A stretch of 64,000 bases of DNA, from the NCBI GenBank assembly GCA_934621505.1, contig CAKTUU010000002.1:73334-137333 (forward strand). Direction: 5' to 3'. Position numbers and translations under genes: made by a program. The notes under the pieces were generated by a model that ran no database searches, was not told the origin of the DNA, and saw nothing but the letters and a program-made list of their open reading frames with translations. Source of the stretch: an uncultured Clostridia bacterium (GTDB lineage: Bacteria > Bacillota > Clostridia > Christensenellales > Aristaeellaceae). Positions 32,615-41,938 of the stretch are shown here, in pieces. Position 1 is the first letter of the stretch. Each line of letters begins with the position of its first letter.

Positions 32615-32636
32615 TGCAAGGAGTTGATTTTCTTCC

Positions 32637-35168
32637 ATGGCTTCCACCATCAACGATAAACTGATTCCAATTGACCTGGAACAGGAAATGAAAAAGTCGT
32701 TCATCAGCTACGCAATGGCGGTTATCATTAACCGCGCTCTGCCGGATGTGCGCGACGGCCTGAAGCCCGTCCACCGCCGTATCCTGTACGCCATGAATGA
32801 ATTGGGCATGACCCCCGATAAGCCCTTCCGTAAAAGCGCCCGTATCGTGGGCGACGTTCTGGGTAAATATCACCCCCATGGCGATAGCAGCGTGTATGAC
32901 GCGATGGTGCGTCTGGCGCAGGATTTTAATATCCGCTATCCCCTGGTGGAAGGGCAGGGCAACTTTGGCTCGGTAGACGGCGACGGCGCGGCCGCCATGC
33001 GTTATACCGAAGCCCGTATGGATAAGCTGACCCTGCACTTGATCGGTGAAATTGATAAAAACACCGTGGACTTTTACCCCAACTTTGACGAAACCCTGTT
33101 GCAGCCCAGCGTCATGCCCAGCCGTTTCCCCAACCTGCTGGTAAACGGCTCCAACGGCATTGCCGTAGGGATGGCCACCAACATTCCGCCCCATAACCTG
33201 GGCGAGGTGATTGACGGCTGCATGTACATGATCGACCACCCGGACTGCACCACCGATGATCTGATGCAGTTTATCAAGGGCCCGGACTTTCCCACCGGCG
33301 GCCTGATTCTGGGGCAAAGCGGCATCCGCGCAGCCTACCATACCGGCCGCGGCCGCATTCTTGTGCGTGCCAAAACCGAAATTGAAACCATGGGACCCAA
33401 TCGCAGCCGCATTGTGGTAACGGAAATTCCCTACATGGTCAACAAGGCCAAGCTGGTGGAGAAGATTGCCGAGCTGGTGCATGAGAAGCGGCTGGACGGC
33501 ATCTCCGATATTCGGGACGAGAGCGACCGCAAGGGTATGCGTATCGTGATCGAGCTCAAGAAGGACGTGCATCCCCAGGTGGTGCTCAACTACCTGTATA
33601 AGCACACCTCCATGCAGGAAACCTTCGGCGCCAATATGCTGGCCCTGGTCAACGGCGAGCCCAAGGTGCTGAGCCTGCGGGAAATGCTGTTCCACTACAT
33701 CGCCCACCAGAAGGACGTGGTCACCCGCCGCACCCAGTACGACCTGGACAAGGCTGAGGCCCGCGCCCACATTTTGGAGGGCCTGCTGAAGGCCCTGGAC
33801 CATATTGACGAAATTGTGTCCATCATTCGCTCCAGCCCGGATACCGGCGTGGCCCGCACCAATTTGATGGAGCGGTTCGCCTTTTCCGAAAAGCAGGCTC
33901 AGGCCATTCTGGACATGCGTCTGGCACGCCTGACCGGTCTGGAAAGGGACAAGCTGCTGGCCGAATACGAGGAATTGGAAAAGAACATCGCCTACTTTAA
34001 GAGCCTGCTGGCGGACGAGCATCTGCTGATGGGCGTTATCAAGCAGGAAATGGGCGAAATCCGCGATAAGTTTGCCGATCCCCGCCGCACCGAGCTGACC
34101 GTTCTGGAGGGCGAAATTGACATTGAGGACCTGATTCAGTCCGACGACATGGTGGTTACCATGACCCACTTCGGCTATGTCAAGCGTCTGCCCAAGAGCA
34201 CCTACCGCGCCCAGCACCGGGGCGGCAAGGGCGTAACCGGCATGGCCACCCGTGAGGAGGACTTTGCCGAGCGCATGATCATCGTAAACACCCACGAGGA
34301 GATCATGTTCTTTACCAACAAGGGCCGGGTGTACAACCTGAAGTGCTACCAGATTCCCGAAGCGGGCCGCACCGCCCGGGGCGTGGCCATTGTCAACCTG
34401 CTGCAAATTGCCGGCGATGAAAAGGTTACCGCCATGATTCCCGTTCCCCGCGGGCTGGACGAGCATTATCTGGTCATGATGACCCGCAGGGGCATGATCA
34501 AGCGCACGCCTTACAGCGAGTTTGCCAACCTGCGCAAGGCCGGTTTGATCGCCATTACCCTGAAGGACGACGATGAGCTGTGCTCCGTCAACCTGACGGA
34601 CGGCAGCATGAGCCTGATCATCGGCAGCCGTCTGGGCCGGGCGCTGCGCATTCACGAAAGCAGCATCCGCATCATCGGCCGCAGCGGCATGGGCGTACAC
34701 GCCATGAAGCTGCGTGACGACGACGAGATCATCGACATGAGCCAGATCAGCGACGGACAGCAGATTTTGGCCATTACCACCAACGGTTACGGCAAGCGCA
34801 CTGATCCGGAGCAGTTCCGTGAGCAGGGCCGCAACGGCATGGGCATCAAGGCCATTACCCTTACCGACAAAACCGGTGAGCTGGCCGCCCAGCTGGCTGT
34901 GAACGTGGACGAGGATATTCTGCTGATTACCGATGGCGGCGCGATCATTCGCATGGCCGTGAAGGATATCCGCGAAGCGGGCCGCAGCACCCAGGGTGTG
35001 CGCCTGATGCGCCTGGCCGAAGGGTCCAAGATTGTGGGCGTCGCCCGGGCCGAGCAGGAGCCGGACGAGGATGAGGAATCCGCCGAGGCCATGGAAGCCG
35101 CCATCGAGCGCATGGCCGCCGAGGAAGAAAACGTCATCGACGGGTCCGAAAACAGCGACGATATGTAA
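32637..35168 (+). CDS. gyrA: DNA gyrase subunit A
   Basis: The 843-residue product has the breakage-reunion domain with active-site Tyr123 in AAMRYTEARM, the quinolone-region segment KYHPHGDSSVYDAMVRLAQ, a coiled-coil tower, and a six-bladed C-terminal beta-pinwheel with the gyrase box QHRGGKG (526-532), which separates GyrA from ParC. It ends in a long acidic tail. AAGGAG lies 12 bp before the ATG. A strong terminator follows. Confidence 0.98.
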   Translation: MASTINDKLIPIDLEQEMKKSFISYAMAVIINRALPDVRDGLKPVHRRILYAMNELGMTPDKPFRKSARIVGDVLGKYHPHGDSSVYDAMVRLAQDFNIRYPLVEGQGNFGSVDGDGAAAMRYTEARMDKLTLHLIGEIDKNTVDFYPNFDETLLQPSVMPSRFPNLLVNGSNGIAVGMATNIPPHNLGEVIDGCMYMIDHPDCTTDDLMQFIKGPDFPTGGLILGQSGIRAAYHTGRGRILVRAKTEIETMGPNRSRIVVTEIPYMVNKAKLVEKIAELVHEKRLDGISDIRDESDRKGMRIVIELKKDVHPQVVLNYLYKHTSMQETFGANMLALVNGEPKVLSLREMLFHYIAHQKDVVTRRTQYDLDKAEARAHILEGLLKALDHIDEIVSIIRSSPDTGVARTNLMERFAFSEKQAQAILDMRLARLTGLERDKLLAEYEELEKNIAYFKSLLADEHLLMGVIKQEMGEIRDKFADPRRTELTVLEGEIDIEDLIQSDDMVVTMTHFGYVKRLPKSTYRAQHRGGKGVTGMATREEDFAERMIIVNTHEEIMFFTNKGRVYNLKCYQIPEAGRTARGVAIVNLLQIAGDEKVTAMIPVPRGLDEHYLVMMTRRGMIKRTPYSEFANLRKAGLIAITLKDDDELCSVNLTDGSMSLIIGSRLGRALRIHESSIRIIGRSGMGVHAMKLRDDDEIIDMSQISDGQQILAITTNGYGKRTDPEQFREQGRNGMGIKAITLTDKTGELAAQLAVNVDEDILLITDGGAIIRMAVKDIREAGRSTQGVRLMRLAEGSKIVGVARAEQEPDEDEESAEAMEAAIERMAAEEENVIDGSENSDDM

Positions 35169-35184
35169 AGGGTATTAAGGAATG

Positions 35185-35227
35185 AAAAGCGTCCCACGCA
35201 TTCGGAAAAAATGCGCGGGACGCTTTT
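35185..35227. terminator. Bidirectional terminator between gyrA and a convergent gene
   Basis: AAAAGCGTCCCACGCATT pairs with AATGCGCGGGACGCTTTT around a short loop (one A-C mismatch). The flanking A and T runs allow use from both strands. Confidence 0.85.
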
Positions 35228-35249
35228 GCGGTTTCTATGAATTTTTCCG

Positions 35250-36167
35250 TCACGGCGTCTGATAACCGTTTCCATTCCATACCAGCGGCTTGCCTGTCTG
35301 GGCGGAAAAATACATCCGCCCGAAGCCTTCCTGACCGGCCGTTTCAAAATCTACAGCCCATACCGGCAGCAGCTGTTTTCCATTCTGGGTAAACAGGGCG
35401 TATTCCAGCTGAACCTGGGTAATGGACGCAATGGGGCCTGACTGGCTCATTCCGAGGCTATCCTCAGCCTTGCCCGCCTCAAGGCTGGCAAGCACGTTTT
35501 CCTGAACCGTGGCAAAGGAAACCAGCTCCAGATCGGCTTCCACTTCCTGATAATCATGAAATGGAACCAGCGCATACCAGTGATCCCTTCCCCGGTAGTC
35601 CAGGGTAAGGCTGTCGCTGGACACCGGCAGACCGTTCAGCCTGGGGGCAAAGCACAATAGAAAGGTTTGCCCGTTTTCCCAGGTAGCAACCTCCCCAAAA
35701 TCCAGCGCGTAATCCGCCAGTGTGCGGTCAAACAGGGCGTTTATAACCCCTTCCGCCGTCTGACGGGCTTCCTGATAGGAAAGGCCCTGAATCTCCGGCA
35801 CGGTTCGTCCATAACGCCTGCTTTCCTGAAATTTGCCCAGCGACTTGTTTTGCTTTTCCTCCTGCTGCGGGTCCGCGGGCATGACCAGACTTATGCTGTC
35901 GCTTTGGACGGAGCGCACCCCGTAACCGGACAAACGGTCGTTATCCAAGGCGGGGCGCTCGTTCACCTGATAGCTGGCAACCGTCTGCCCATTATCAGGC
36001 AGCAGAATCGCTGCGTCAATCTGAAGGGCCTGGCCTTTCGCCGTGGTGTACGTCTGATGCCAGCCGCCCGCGGTTTCCTGCCGCAGCGCGTCCAAATGGG
36101 ATTCCGCGCGGGCGCTGGACAGCAGGCAGACCGCCGCGCACAGCAGCGCCGTCCATGTTTTTTTCAT
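35250..36167 (-). CDS. Secreted protein of unknown function
   Basis: The 305-residue product has a signal peptide (1-21, CAAVCLLSSARA before ES). The mature part is soluble and rich in beta-strand-like segments. It contains an alpha/beta stretch at about 135-190 (YQEARQTAEGVINALFDRTL) and ends with LPVWAVDFETAGQEGFGRMY and TGKPLVWNGNGYQ, a PepSY-like or YycI-like pattern that I cannot assign firmly. AGGAGG precedes the ATG at 36167. It is the only minus-strand gene between 21.7 and 47 kb and is flanked by terminators and promoters of other units. Confidence 0.7.
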   Translation of the reverse strand: MKKTWTALLCAAVCLLSSARAESHLDALRQETAGGWHQTYTTAKGQALQIDAAILLPDNGQTVASYQVNERPALDNDRLSGYGVRSVQSDSISLVMPADPQQEEKQNKSLGKFQESRRYGRTVPEIQGLSYQEARQTAEGVINALFDRTLADYALDFGEVATWENGQTFLLCFAPRLNGLPVSSDSLTLDYRGRDHWYALVPFHDYQEVEADLELVSFATVQENVLASLEAGKAEDSLGMSQSGPIASITQVQLEYALFTQNGKQLLPVWAVDFETAGQEGFGRMYFSAQTGKPLVWNGNGYQTP

Positions 36168-36248
36168 TGGTTCATTCCTCCTGTCTTTGGTTGCGGATAC
36201 CAATAAGACGAATCAGCCTGGCAAAAGGTTCTGCCCGGCGGCCATAAC

Positions 36249-36277
36249 TTTACAAAAATCGGGTTTGGGAGTATCAT
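36249..36277 (+). promoter_or_regulatory. Promoter of the phosphohexomutase/cytoskeletal-type operon
   Basis: TTTACA (36249-36254), 17-bp spacer, TATCAT (36272-36277), 39 bp before the mutase start. No further strong promoter or terminator is visible before 46988. Confidence 0.7.
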
Positions 36278-36315
36278 AGGCGTAGATATCGCCTGATCAA
36301 GGAGGTTTCCTCTGC

Positions 36316-37989
36316 ATGAACGCAATGGAAGAAGCCCGGCTGTGGGCTACAGATTTTTATTTTGACGAGCAAACCCGCATCCAGGCCGGTGAATTGATGA
36401 ATGACCCGGACCAGTTAGCCGCCGCCTTTGGCAGTGAGCTGGCCTTTGGCACCGGCGGGCTGCGGGGCATTCTGGGCACGGGCTGCGCCCGCATGAACCG
36501 CTATACGGTCGCCCGGGCCACCATGGGGCTGGGGCGCTACCTGCTGGACCATCATCTTTCACGGGGCGTAGCCATCGCCCATGACAGCCGTCATGGGTCC
36601 GAGGAATTTACCGCCGTTACCGCCGGGGTGCTGGCCGCCATGGGCATTCGGGTCTATGTGTTTCCCACGCTGGTTCCCACGCCCATGCTCAGCTTTGCCG
36701 TGCGCATTTTGCACGCGGACGCCGGGGTGATGATCACCGCCAGCCACAATCCCGCCGTTTATAACGGCTATAAGGTTTACGGCGCGGATGGCTGCCAAAT
36801 TACCGATAAAGCCGCGGCGGCCATTACCAGCCGGATTGAATCCGTCCGGTATACCGATCCTGCGCTTCTGCCCGAGACACAGGCCCGCGGCGCGGGCCTG
36901 TGGGTGGATATTGACGATACCGTCAACCGCTGCTTTGCCCAGGCCTGCCTTTTCTGCCGCCCCGATCCGGAAGTGTGCGCGGACCTGCATGTGGTCTATA
37001 CCCCGCTGAACGGCACCGGGCTTCTGCCTGTTACCGAGGTGCTGGGGCTGATGCAGGGCGTAACGGTCAGCCGGGTGCAGGCCCAATGCCCCCCGGATGG
37101 AGATTTTCCCACCTGCCCCAAGCCCAACCCGGAACTGGACGAAACCTTGCAGATGGGTCTTCTGCAGGCCGTGGAGGAACAGGCGGACCTGCTGCTGGCC
37201 ACCGACCCGGACTGCGACCGGGTGGGCGTTGCCGTGCGCAAGCCTGACGGGACCTACGCCCGCCTCAGCGGCAACGAGGTGGGGCTGCTGCTGCTGCAAT
37301 ATGTGCTGAAAACCCGCAAAGCCCAGGGTACGCTGCCCGACCATGCCGTAGTGGTCAAAACCATCGTTACCTCCGACTTGGCCTTCCCCATCGCCAGAAC
37401 CTATGGCGTAAAGGTCAGGGAGGTGCTTACCGGCTTTAAATACATCGGCGAGGTCATCGGCAAGCTGGAGGAACAGGGCCGGGAGGGCGATTTTGTCTTT
37501 GGCTTTGAGGAAAGCTGCGGCTACCTGTCCGGTACCCATGTGCGGGACAAGGACGGCGTGATGGCCTGCATGCTGGTGTGCGAAATGGCCCAAAGCTGCA
37601 AAGCCATGGGGTCCAGCGTATGGGAGGCCTTGCAGGAACTGTACCGCCACCATGGCTATCTGGGCACCCGCCTGATGAATTTTGACATTGCCGGGGCATT
37701 GCCCATGCAGCAGATGAACGCCACCATGGCGCGGCTGCGTCGGCAGCCCATCCGCGAACTGGCGGGCCACGCGGTAACGGAGGTAAGGGACTACCTGACC
37801 GGGCTGGACGGTCTGCCCGCCAGTAACGTGCTTGCCTTTGTAGCCGGGCCGGTTAAGGCCATTGTGCGCCCCTCCGGCACTGAACCCAAGGTGAAGATTT
37901 ACCTGTCCGCCCAGGCGGACGATTCTGCCGGGGCCGAGGCGCTGCTTACCGCTTTGGAGGCGGATATTCACGCCGCCCTGCACGCCTGA
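36316..37989 (+). CDS. Phosphoglucomutase/phosphomannomutase (alpha-D-phosphohexomutase)
   Basis: The 557-residue product has the four phosphohexomutase sites: catalytic Ser143 in ITASHNPAVYNGYK, the metal loop DPDCDRVG, the sugar-binding GFEESCGYL and the phosphate-binding RPSGTEPKVKIY. The length and the GGLRG...NRYT start match PgcA-type phosphoglucomutases. It interconverts hexose 1- and 6-phosphates to feed sugar-nucleotide synthesis. AAGGAGG precedes the ATG. It is the first gene of the run that ends at 46988. Confidence 0.95.
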   Translation: MNAMEEARLWATDFYFDEQTRIQAGELMNDPDQLAAAFGSELAFGTGGLRGILGTGCARMNRYTVARATMGLGRYLLDHHLSRGVAIAHDSRHGSEEFTAVTAGVLAAMGIRVYVFPTLVPTPMLSFAVRILHADAGVMITASHNPAVYNGYKVYGADGCQITDKAAAAITSRIESVRYTDPALLPETQARGAGLWVDIDDTVNRCFAQACLFCRPDPEVCADLHVVYTPLNGTGLLPVTEVLGLMQGVTVSRVQAQCPPDGDFPTCPKPNPELDETLQMGLLQAVEEQADLLLATDPDCDRVGVAVRKPDGTYARLSGNEVGLLLLQYVLKTRKAQGTLPDHAVVVKTIVTSDLAFPIARTYGVKVREVLTGFKYIGEVIGKLEEQGREGDFVFGFEESCGYLSGTHVRDKDGVMACMLVCEMAQSCKAMGSSVWEALQELYRHHGYLGTRLMNFDIAGALPMQQMNATMARLRRQPIRELAGHAVTEVRDYLTGLDGLPASNVLAFVAGPVKAIVRPSGTEPKVKIYLSAQADDSAGAEALLTALEADIHAALHA

Positions 37990-38010
37990 ACGAAAGGATT
38001 CTCCTGTTCT

Positions 38011-39345
38011 ATGCGCATTGCCCAAATCAATGTGGTGGCTTCCTTAAGCACCGGCCGCATCGCGGTCCAGCTTTGCCGAATGGCCGGTCAGGCCGGACAC
38101 AAGGCGCTGCTGTGCTATTCCCGGGATACGGCCCCAACCGATATTGCCAGCTACAAAATCGGCGGCAAAATCAGCCTGGCCACCCATCTGGCCCTGTCCC
38201 GGCTGACGGACCGCTCCGGCTTCTTCAGCCGCCACGCCACCCAAAAGCTGGTTCGCCAGCTGGAATTGTACCAGCCGGATCTGGTGCATCTGCATAACCT
38301 GCACGGCTATTACCTGCACCTGCCCACCCTGTTTGCCTACCTGAAAAGCCACGACCTGCCCGTGGTATGGACGCTGCACGACTGCTGGGCGTTTACCGGC
38401 CATTGCGCCTACTACACCATGGCCCAGGGCGCTCAGCCTCTGGACGGCAGGCGCCGCCGGGCGCGGCAGACGGCTCTGGGCTGCGACCGTTGGCAGGATG
38501 GCTGCGGCGGCTGTCCCCGGCGGGGCAGTTATCCCGCCAGCTGGTTTTTGGACCAAAGCGCCCGCAACTGGCGGGATAAACGCGACCTGTTTACCGGGCT
38601 TCCCCATATGGTGCTGGTCACCCCCAGCGACTGGCTGCGGGATCAGGTGCTGCAGTCCTTTTTGAAAGACTACCCTGTTTACACCCTGCCCAACGGGTTG
38701 GATACCGCTGCCTTTCAGCCCTGTCAGGACGAGGCCTTTATGCGGGATATCGTGCGTTACTACGGTCTGGAGCAGACCGGCGGGCGCAAGCTGGTGCTGA
38801 GCGCCGCCGCCGTGTGGGACGAGCGTAAGGGATTGGACGATCTGATTGATTTATCCAGGGCGCTGGGGCCGGATTATTGCGTGGCTGCCGTGGGTCTGGA
38901 TGAATACCAGATCGCCTCCCTGCCCAAAAACACGGTGCTGGGACTGAAGCGCACCGGCAACCTGCGGGATTTGTGCGCCCTGTACACCGCCGCGGACGTG
39001 TATGTATCCGCCAGCCATGAGGAAACCATGGGCATGACCCTGCTGGAAGCCCTGGCCTGCGGCACGCAGGTGCTTTGCTATGACGCTACGGCCCTGCCGG
39101 AAATTGTCACCGATCAGGTGGGCGAGGTGGTTCCCCTGGGCGATATCGCCGCCCTGGCGGACGGCGTGCGCCGCCTGTGCGCCGCCCCCATGGACGCGTC
39201 CGCCTGCCGCGCCCGGGCCGCTGAATTTGACGCGGACAAGCGTTTTTCCGCCTACCTGCGGCTGTATGAAAACATGTACCGCCATAGTCCCGCCTATGCG
39301 CAGGCACTGGCCCGCGCCCGGCGGAAGGATGAATCGGAGGAGTAA
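38011..39345 (+). CDS. Glycosyltransferase (GT4-like)
   Basis: The 444-residue product is a GT-B enzyme: N-terminal MRIAQINVVASLSTGRIAVQL, LVHLHNLHGYYLHLP, TLHDCWAFTGHCAYY with a Cys-rich insert (CDRWQDGCGGCPRRG), and the C-terminal donor half with SASHEETMGMTLLEALACG. This resembles WcaC/Cps-type transferases acting in surface polysaccharide synthesis. It starts 21 bp after the mutase and ends 2 bp before the VWA-like lipoprotein, so it is transcribed with that group. Confidence 0.9.
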   Translation: MRIAQINVVASLSTGRIAVQLCRMAGQAGHKALLCYSRDTAPTDIASYKIGGKISLATHLALSRLTDRSGFFSRHATQKLVRQLELYQPDLVHLHNLHGYYLHLPTLFAYLKSHDLPVVWTLHDCWAFTGHCAYYTMAQGAQPLDGRRRRARQTALGCDRWQDGCGGCPRRGSYPASWFLDQSARNWRDKRDLFTGLPHMVLVTPSDWLRDQVLQSFLKDYPVYTLPNGLDTAAFQPCQDEAFMRDIVRYYGLEQTGGRKLVLSAAAVWDERKGLDDLIDLSRALGPDYCVAAVGLDEYQIASLPKNTVLGLKRTGNLRDLCALYTAADVYVSASHEETMGMTLLEALACGTQVLCYDATALPEIVTDQVGEVVPLGDIAALADGVRRLCAAPMDASACRARAAEFDADKRFSAYLRLYENMYRHSPAYAQALARARRKDESEE

Positions 39346-39347
39346 CC

Positions 39348-41297
39348 ATGCGTAGGCTTCTGGCACTGCTGCTGCTTTGCTGCCTGCTGCTGACCGGCTG
39401 CGGCGGCGCGGACGTCCTGCCGGACCTGCGCCTGCTGGAACCTATTTCCTATCAGGAGGAACCGCGGCCAACGGAACAGACGGCGGCGCAAAATCCGTCC
39501 ACCCAGGTGGATATATGGCTGGACGCCAGCCAGACCATGGGCGGAATCAATACCTGCGGGGACAGTCTGTACCCCCATTCCAGCCGAAAATACCGGGAGG
39601 GCGGCTTTCATTACCGGTTTGAAAATACGGTGGGCTGGTACGAAACCCTGCTGCGCTGCATGCTCGCATCGGCGGAGGAAGCCCGGGTGCGGCTTTTGCG
39701 CTATGGGAACGAACGCCTGCCGGACGCATACCTGACGGCGCAGGGTCTGCCCGCCAACGCTTCCGTGCGGCGGGATATGCTCACTTTGGCCATTGATCCC
39801 ATACCCACGGTGTTTTCCTCCTTTTCCGGGGAACGGATGGACGACAGCCTGTACGCCCTTGCCTCGCCCCTGATGAAAGGGCTTGTAAACGGGGTGGACG
39901 TTTCTCTGCTGGAAAATCCCTCTCTGGCGGAAACCATGGCCGCCGCGCTGGATGAACAGATCGCCGCCATTCAGGCTGGAAGCGACCCTGCCCTGACCGC
40001 GCTGCAAAATGATACGGATTATCCCCTGCTGTACGCGCTGGAAAATATCGACCTGAGCCGTCTGTCCGTCATTACCTGCGACCCGGCTTCCATTCGCCGC
40101 CTGACGGAGATGGACCGCTCCGGGCAAACCGTTCCCCTGCTGCGGGACCTGTTTCAGCGGGTGTTTGACGCGAATGGCTGCGTGGGCCTATACGCCTTTA
40201 CCCTGGACTATCTGGGGCAGGTCAGCAGCTTTGCCACGGTGGATTTGGCCGAACCCCTGATCTGGGGCCAGCTGAAATACGATGGCAACCTGCATCAGCC
40301 TGTCGCCGCTATGCCCATGCCCCGTACCCTGCTGACGCTGGTAATCGGCCAGCCGCAGCAGGTGCAGGCCTTTACGGACCGGCTCAACGCCCAAATGGCC
40401 GCCGCGCCCGCCTTGCAGGAGCTTCGCGGCCCCCAGAAGGGCGAACTGGTTTATACCCTGAACGGGCAGACCGTAACCCGGCAGCCCTTTGGCTTCCAGT
40501 GGGAATATACCTGCATTCAGCGGCCCGGTATGGGCTACTACACCCAGCATACCGATGGAGCGGCGGTTCAGACGGACCGGGGCGGCGTTACCCGAAGCGG
40601 CAGCCTGCAAACCGTATCCATTCCCCAGAAGGGAACCTCCACCCTGACCCTGACCGTGCCGCTGGAGGCCCTGCCCCAGGGCGTAAACGCCGACTTCAGC
40701 CGTCTGTCCAACCTGACCGTTACCGTGCAGGACGCTTTGACCCTGACCCAGGTGGTTCCCAGCGGAACGCAAATTCCCGACGGGGCCCAGTCCATCGCCC
40801 TGCGGGACAAGCTGTACCTGTTTACCCGCCAGCAGGGCCTTTCCACCGCCGCCTTTGGGATTCAAAACGCGGCTTCCGACGGACATACGCTGCAAATCAC
40901 CCTGACAGCGAATGCGGACCAGCTAAGCCCCGGCTACTACCGGCTGTGCCTGAAGGCGGATTATGCCGCCGAACAGGTGGAATGGCAAACGCCGGATTGG
41001 GTCAGCCGCCTGAACGCCAGCTTTACCAACGAGCAGCGGTCGGTCTGGGTCAATTTCAGCCGGTTGATTCACCGGTACGAGCAGGGCAGCTCCACGGTGC
41101 CCCGCCAATTCCAGCACGCCTGGGGCGCCGCTACGGACCGCCTGTACCACGGCGAATCCGTGCCCGATATTCCCCCGCTGATGAACGCCCCGGGGCTGAA
41201 GGGTCTGCTGGAGCAGATACAGCAGGCCGCCTCCCAGGAGGAAAGTCCTTTCCTGCGCTATGTGTTTGATGTTTTTGTAACCAACGACCCGCAATAA
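39348..41297 (+). CDS. Lipoprotein with VWA-like metal-site motif
   Basis: The 649-residue product has a lipoprotein signal (LLLTGC, Cys18) so it is anchored on the outer face of the membrane. Residues 55-64 (DIWLDASQTM) look like the first strand and MIDAS loop (DxSxS/T) of a von Willebrand A domain spanning roughly residues 53-270. The remaining 380 residues look like beta-sandwich domains, with no family I recognise. GGAGGAG precedes the ATG. It is the first of four genes encoding this lipoprotein, a small membrane protein, a tubulin-like protein and an actin-like protein. The VWA call rests on one motif and is tentative. Confidence 0.7.
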   Translation: MRRLLALLLLCCLLLTGCGGADVLPDLRLLEPISYQEEPRPTEQTAAQNPSTQVDIWLDASQTMGGINTCGDSLYPHSSRKYREGGFHYRFENTVGWYETLLRCMLASAEEARVRLLRYGNERLPDAYLTAQGLPANASVRRDMLTLAIDPIPTVFSSFSGERMDDSLYALASPLMKGLVNGVDVSLLENPSLAETMAAALDEQIAAIQAGSDPALTALQNDTDYPLLYALENIDLSRLSVITCDPASIRRLTEMDRSGQTVPLLRDLFQRVFDANGCVGLYAFTLDYLGQVSSFATVDLAEPLIWGQLKYDGNLHQPVAAMPMPRTLLTLVIGQPQQVQAFTDRLNAQMAAAPALQELRGPQKGELVYTLNGQTVTRQPFGFQWEYTCIQRPGMGYYTQHTDGAAVQTDRGGVTRSGSLQTVSIPQKGTSTLTLTVPLEALPQGVNADFSRLSNLTVTVQDALTLTQVVPSGTQIPDGAQSIALRDKLYLFTRQQGLSTAAFGIQNAASDGHTLQITLTANADQLSPGYYRLCLKADYAAEQVEWQTPDWVSRLNASFTNEQRSVWVNFSRLIHRYEQGSSTVPRQFQHAWGAATDRLYHGESVPDIPPLMNAPGLKGLLEQIQQAASQEESPFLRYVFDVFVTNDPQ

Positions 41298-41311
41298 GGG
41301 GGCTGTCTTTT

Positions 41312-41926
41312 TTGATTCGCTACAGCAACCGTTGCAAATGCCTGCTGTGCTACCTGCTTGCCTTTGCCCTGCCCCTTTTGTGGCTGGCAGCCGCTGTATG
41401 GTTCCTTTACCCCTGCCGGCTGGCGGGCACCGCGCCCAATGTGGCCGCAAACCTTCTTTCTCTTTGTCCGGGGCTGGAAAAGCTGCTGCCTTCTCTTACG
41501 CAAACGGCCCAGCTCTGCGCCATGCCGGAAGGCCTGGGGGGACAAGCCTTCCGTGTAGCGCTGGTGGCCCGGGAGCGGGTCTGGCTGGCGTTTACAACGG
41601 GCTGTGCCCTGCTGGTCTGGGGGCTTACGCTGCTGGTTCAGCTGGGCTGGCGCGCGCGTTTCAGCAGCGCTGTGGGAGCTGCCAGCCAAACCGGCAGGGC
41701 CATTCGCTCCTACCGGCTGCGCATGATCCTGCTGGCGGGAATCAACGGCCTGATGGCCGCTCTGGTCTGGCTGGCGGGCGTTCGTTTTATTGGAGACCGG
41801 GGACTATGGGATGTTCTCACCTATTTTTTGCCTTACCCGCTGCACCTGCTGGCCGCGTGGCTGGTCTTTCGGCTGGCCGCCCCGGCGGCCATCAGCGGCA
41901 GGCACGGTTTTTTTAAGCGCCTGTAA
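41312..41926 (+). CDS. Four-helix membrane protein of unknown function
   Basis: The 204-residue product has predicted transmembrane helices at about 11-33, 88-111, 138-157 and 170-189, with an extracytoplasmic loop of about 50 residues after the first helix. No family is recognised. The start is a TTG at 41312 with AAGGGGG about 10 bp upstream. It lies 14 bp after the lipoprotein gene and 12 bp before the tubulin-like gene, so it is a plausible membrane link between them. Confidence 0.75.
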   Translation: MIRYSNRCKCLLCYLLAFALPLLWLAAAVWFLYPCRLAGTAPNVAANLLSLCPGLEKLLPSLTQTAQLCAMPEGLGGQAFRVALVARERVWLAFTTGCALLVWGLTLLVQLGWRARFSSAVGAASQTGRAIRSYRLRMILLAGINGLMAALVWLAGVRFIGDRGLWDVLTYFLPYPLHLLAAWLVFRLAAPAAISGRHGFFKRL

Positions 41927-41938
41927 AGGAGACTGCCT

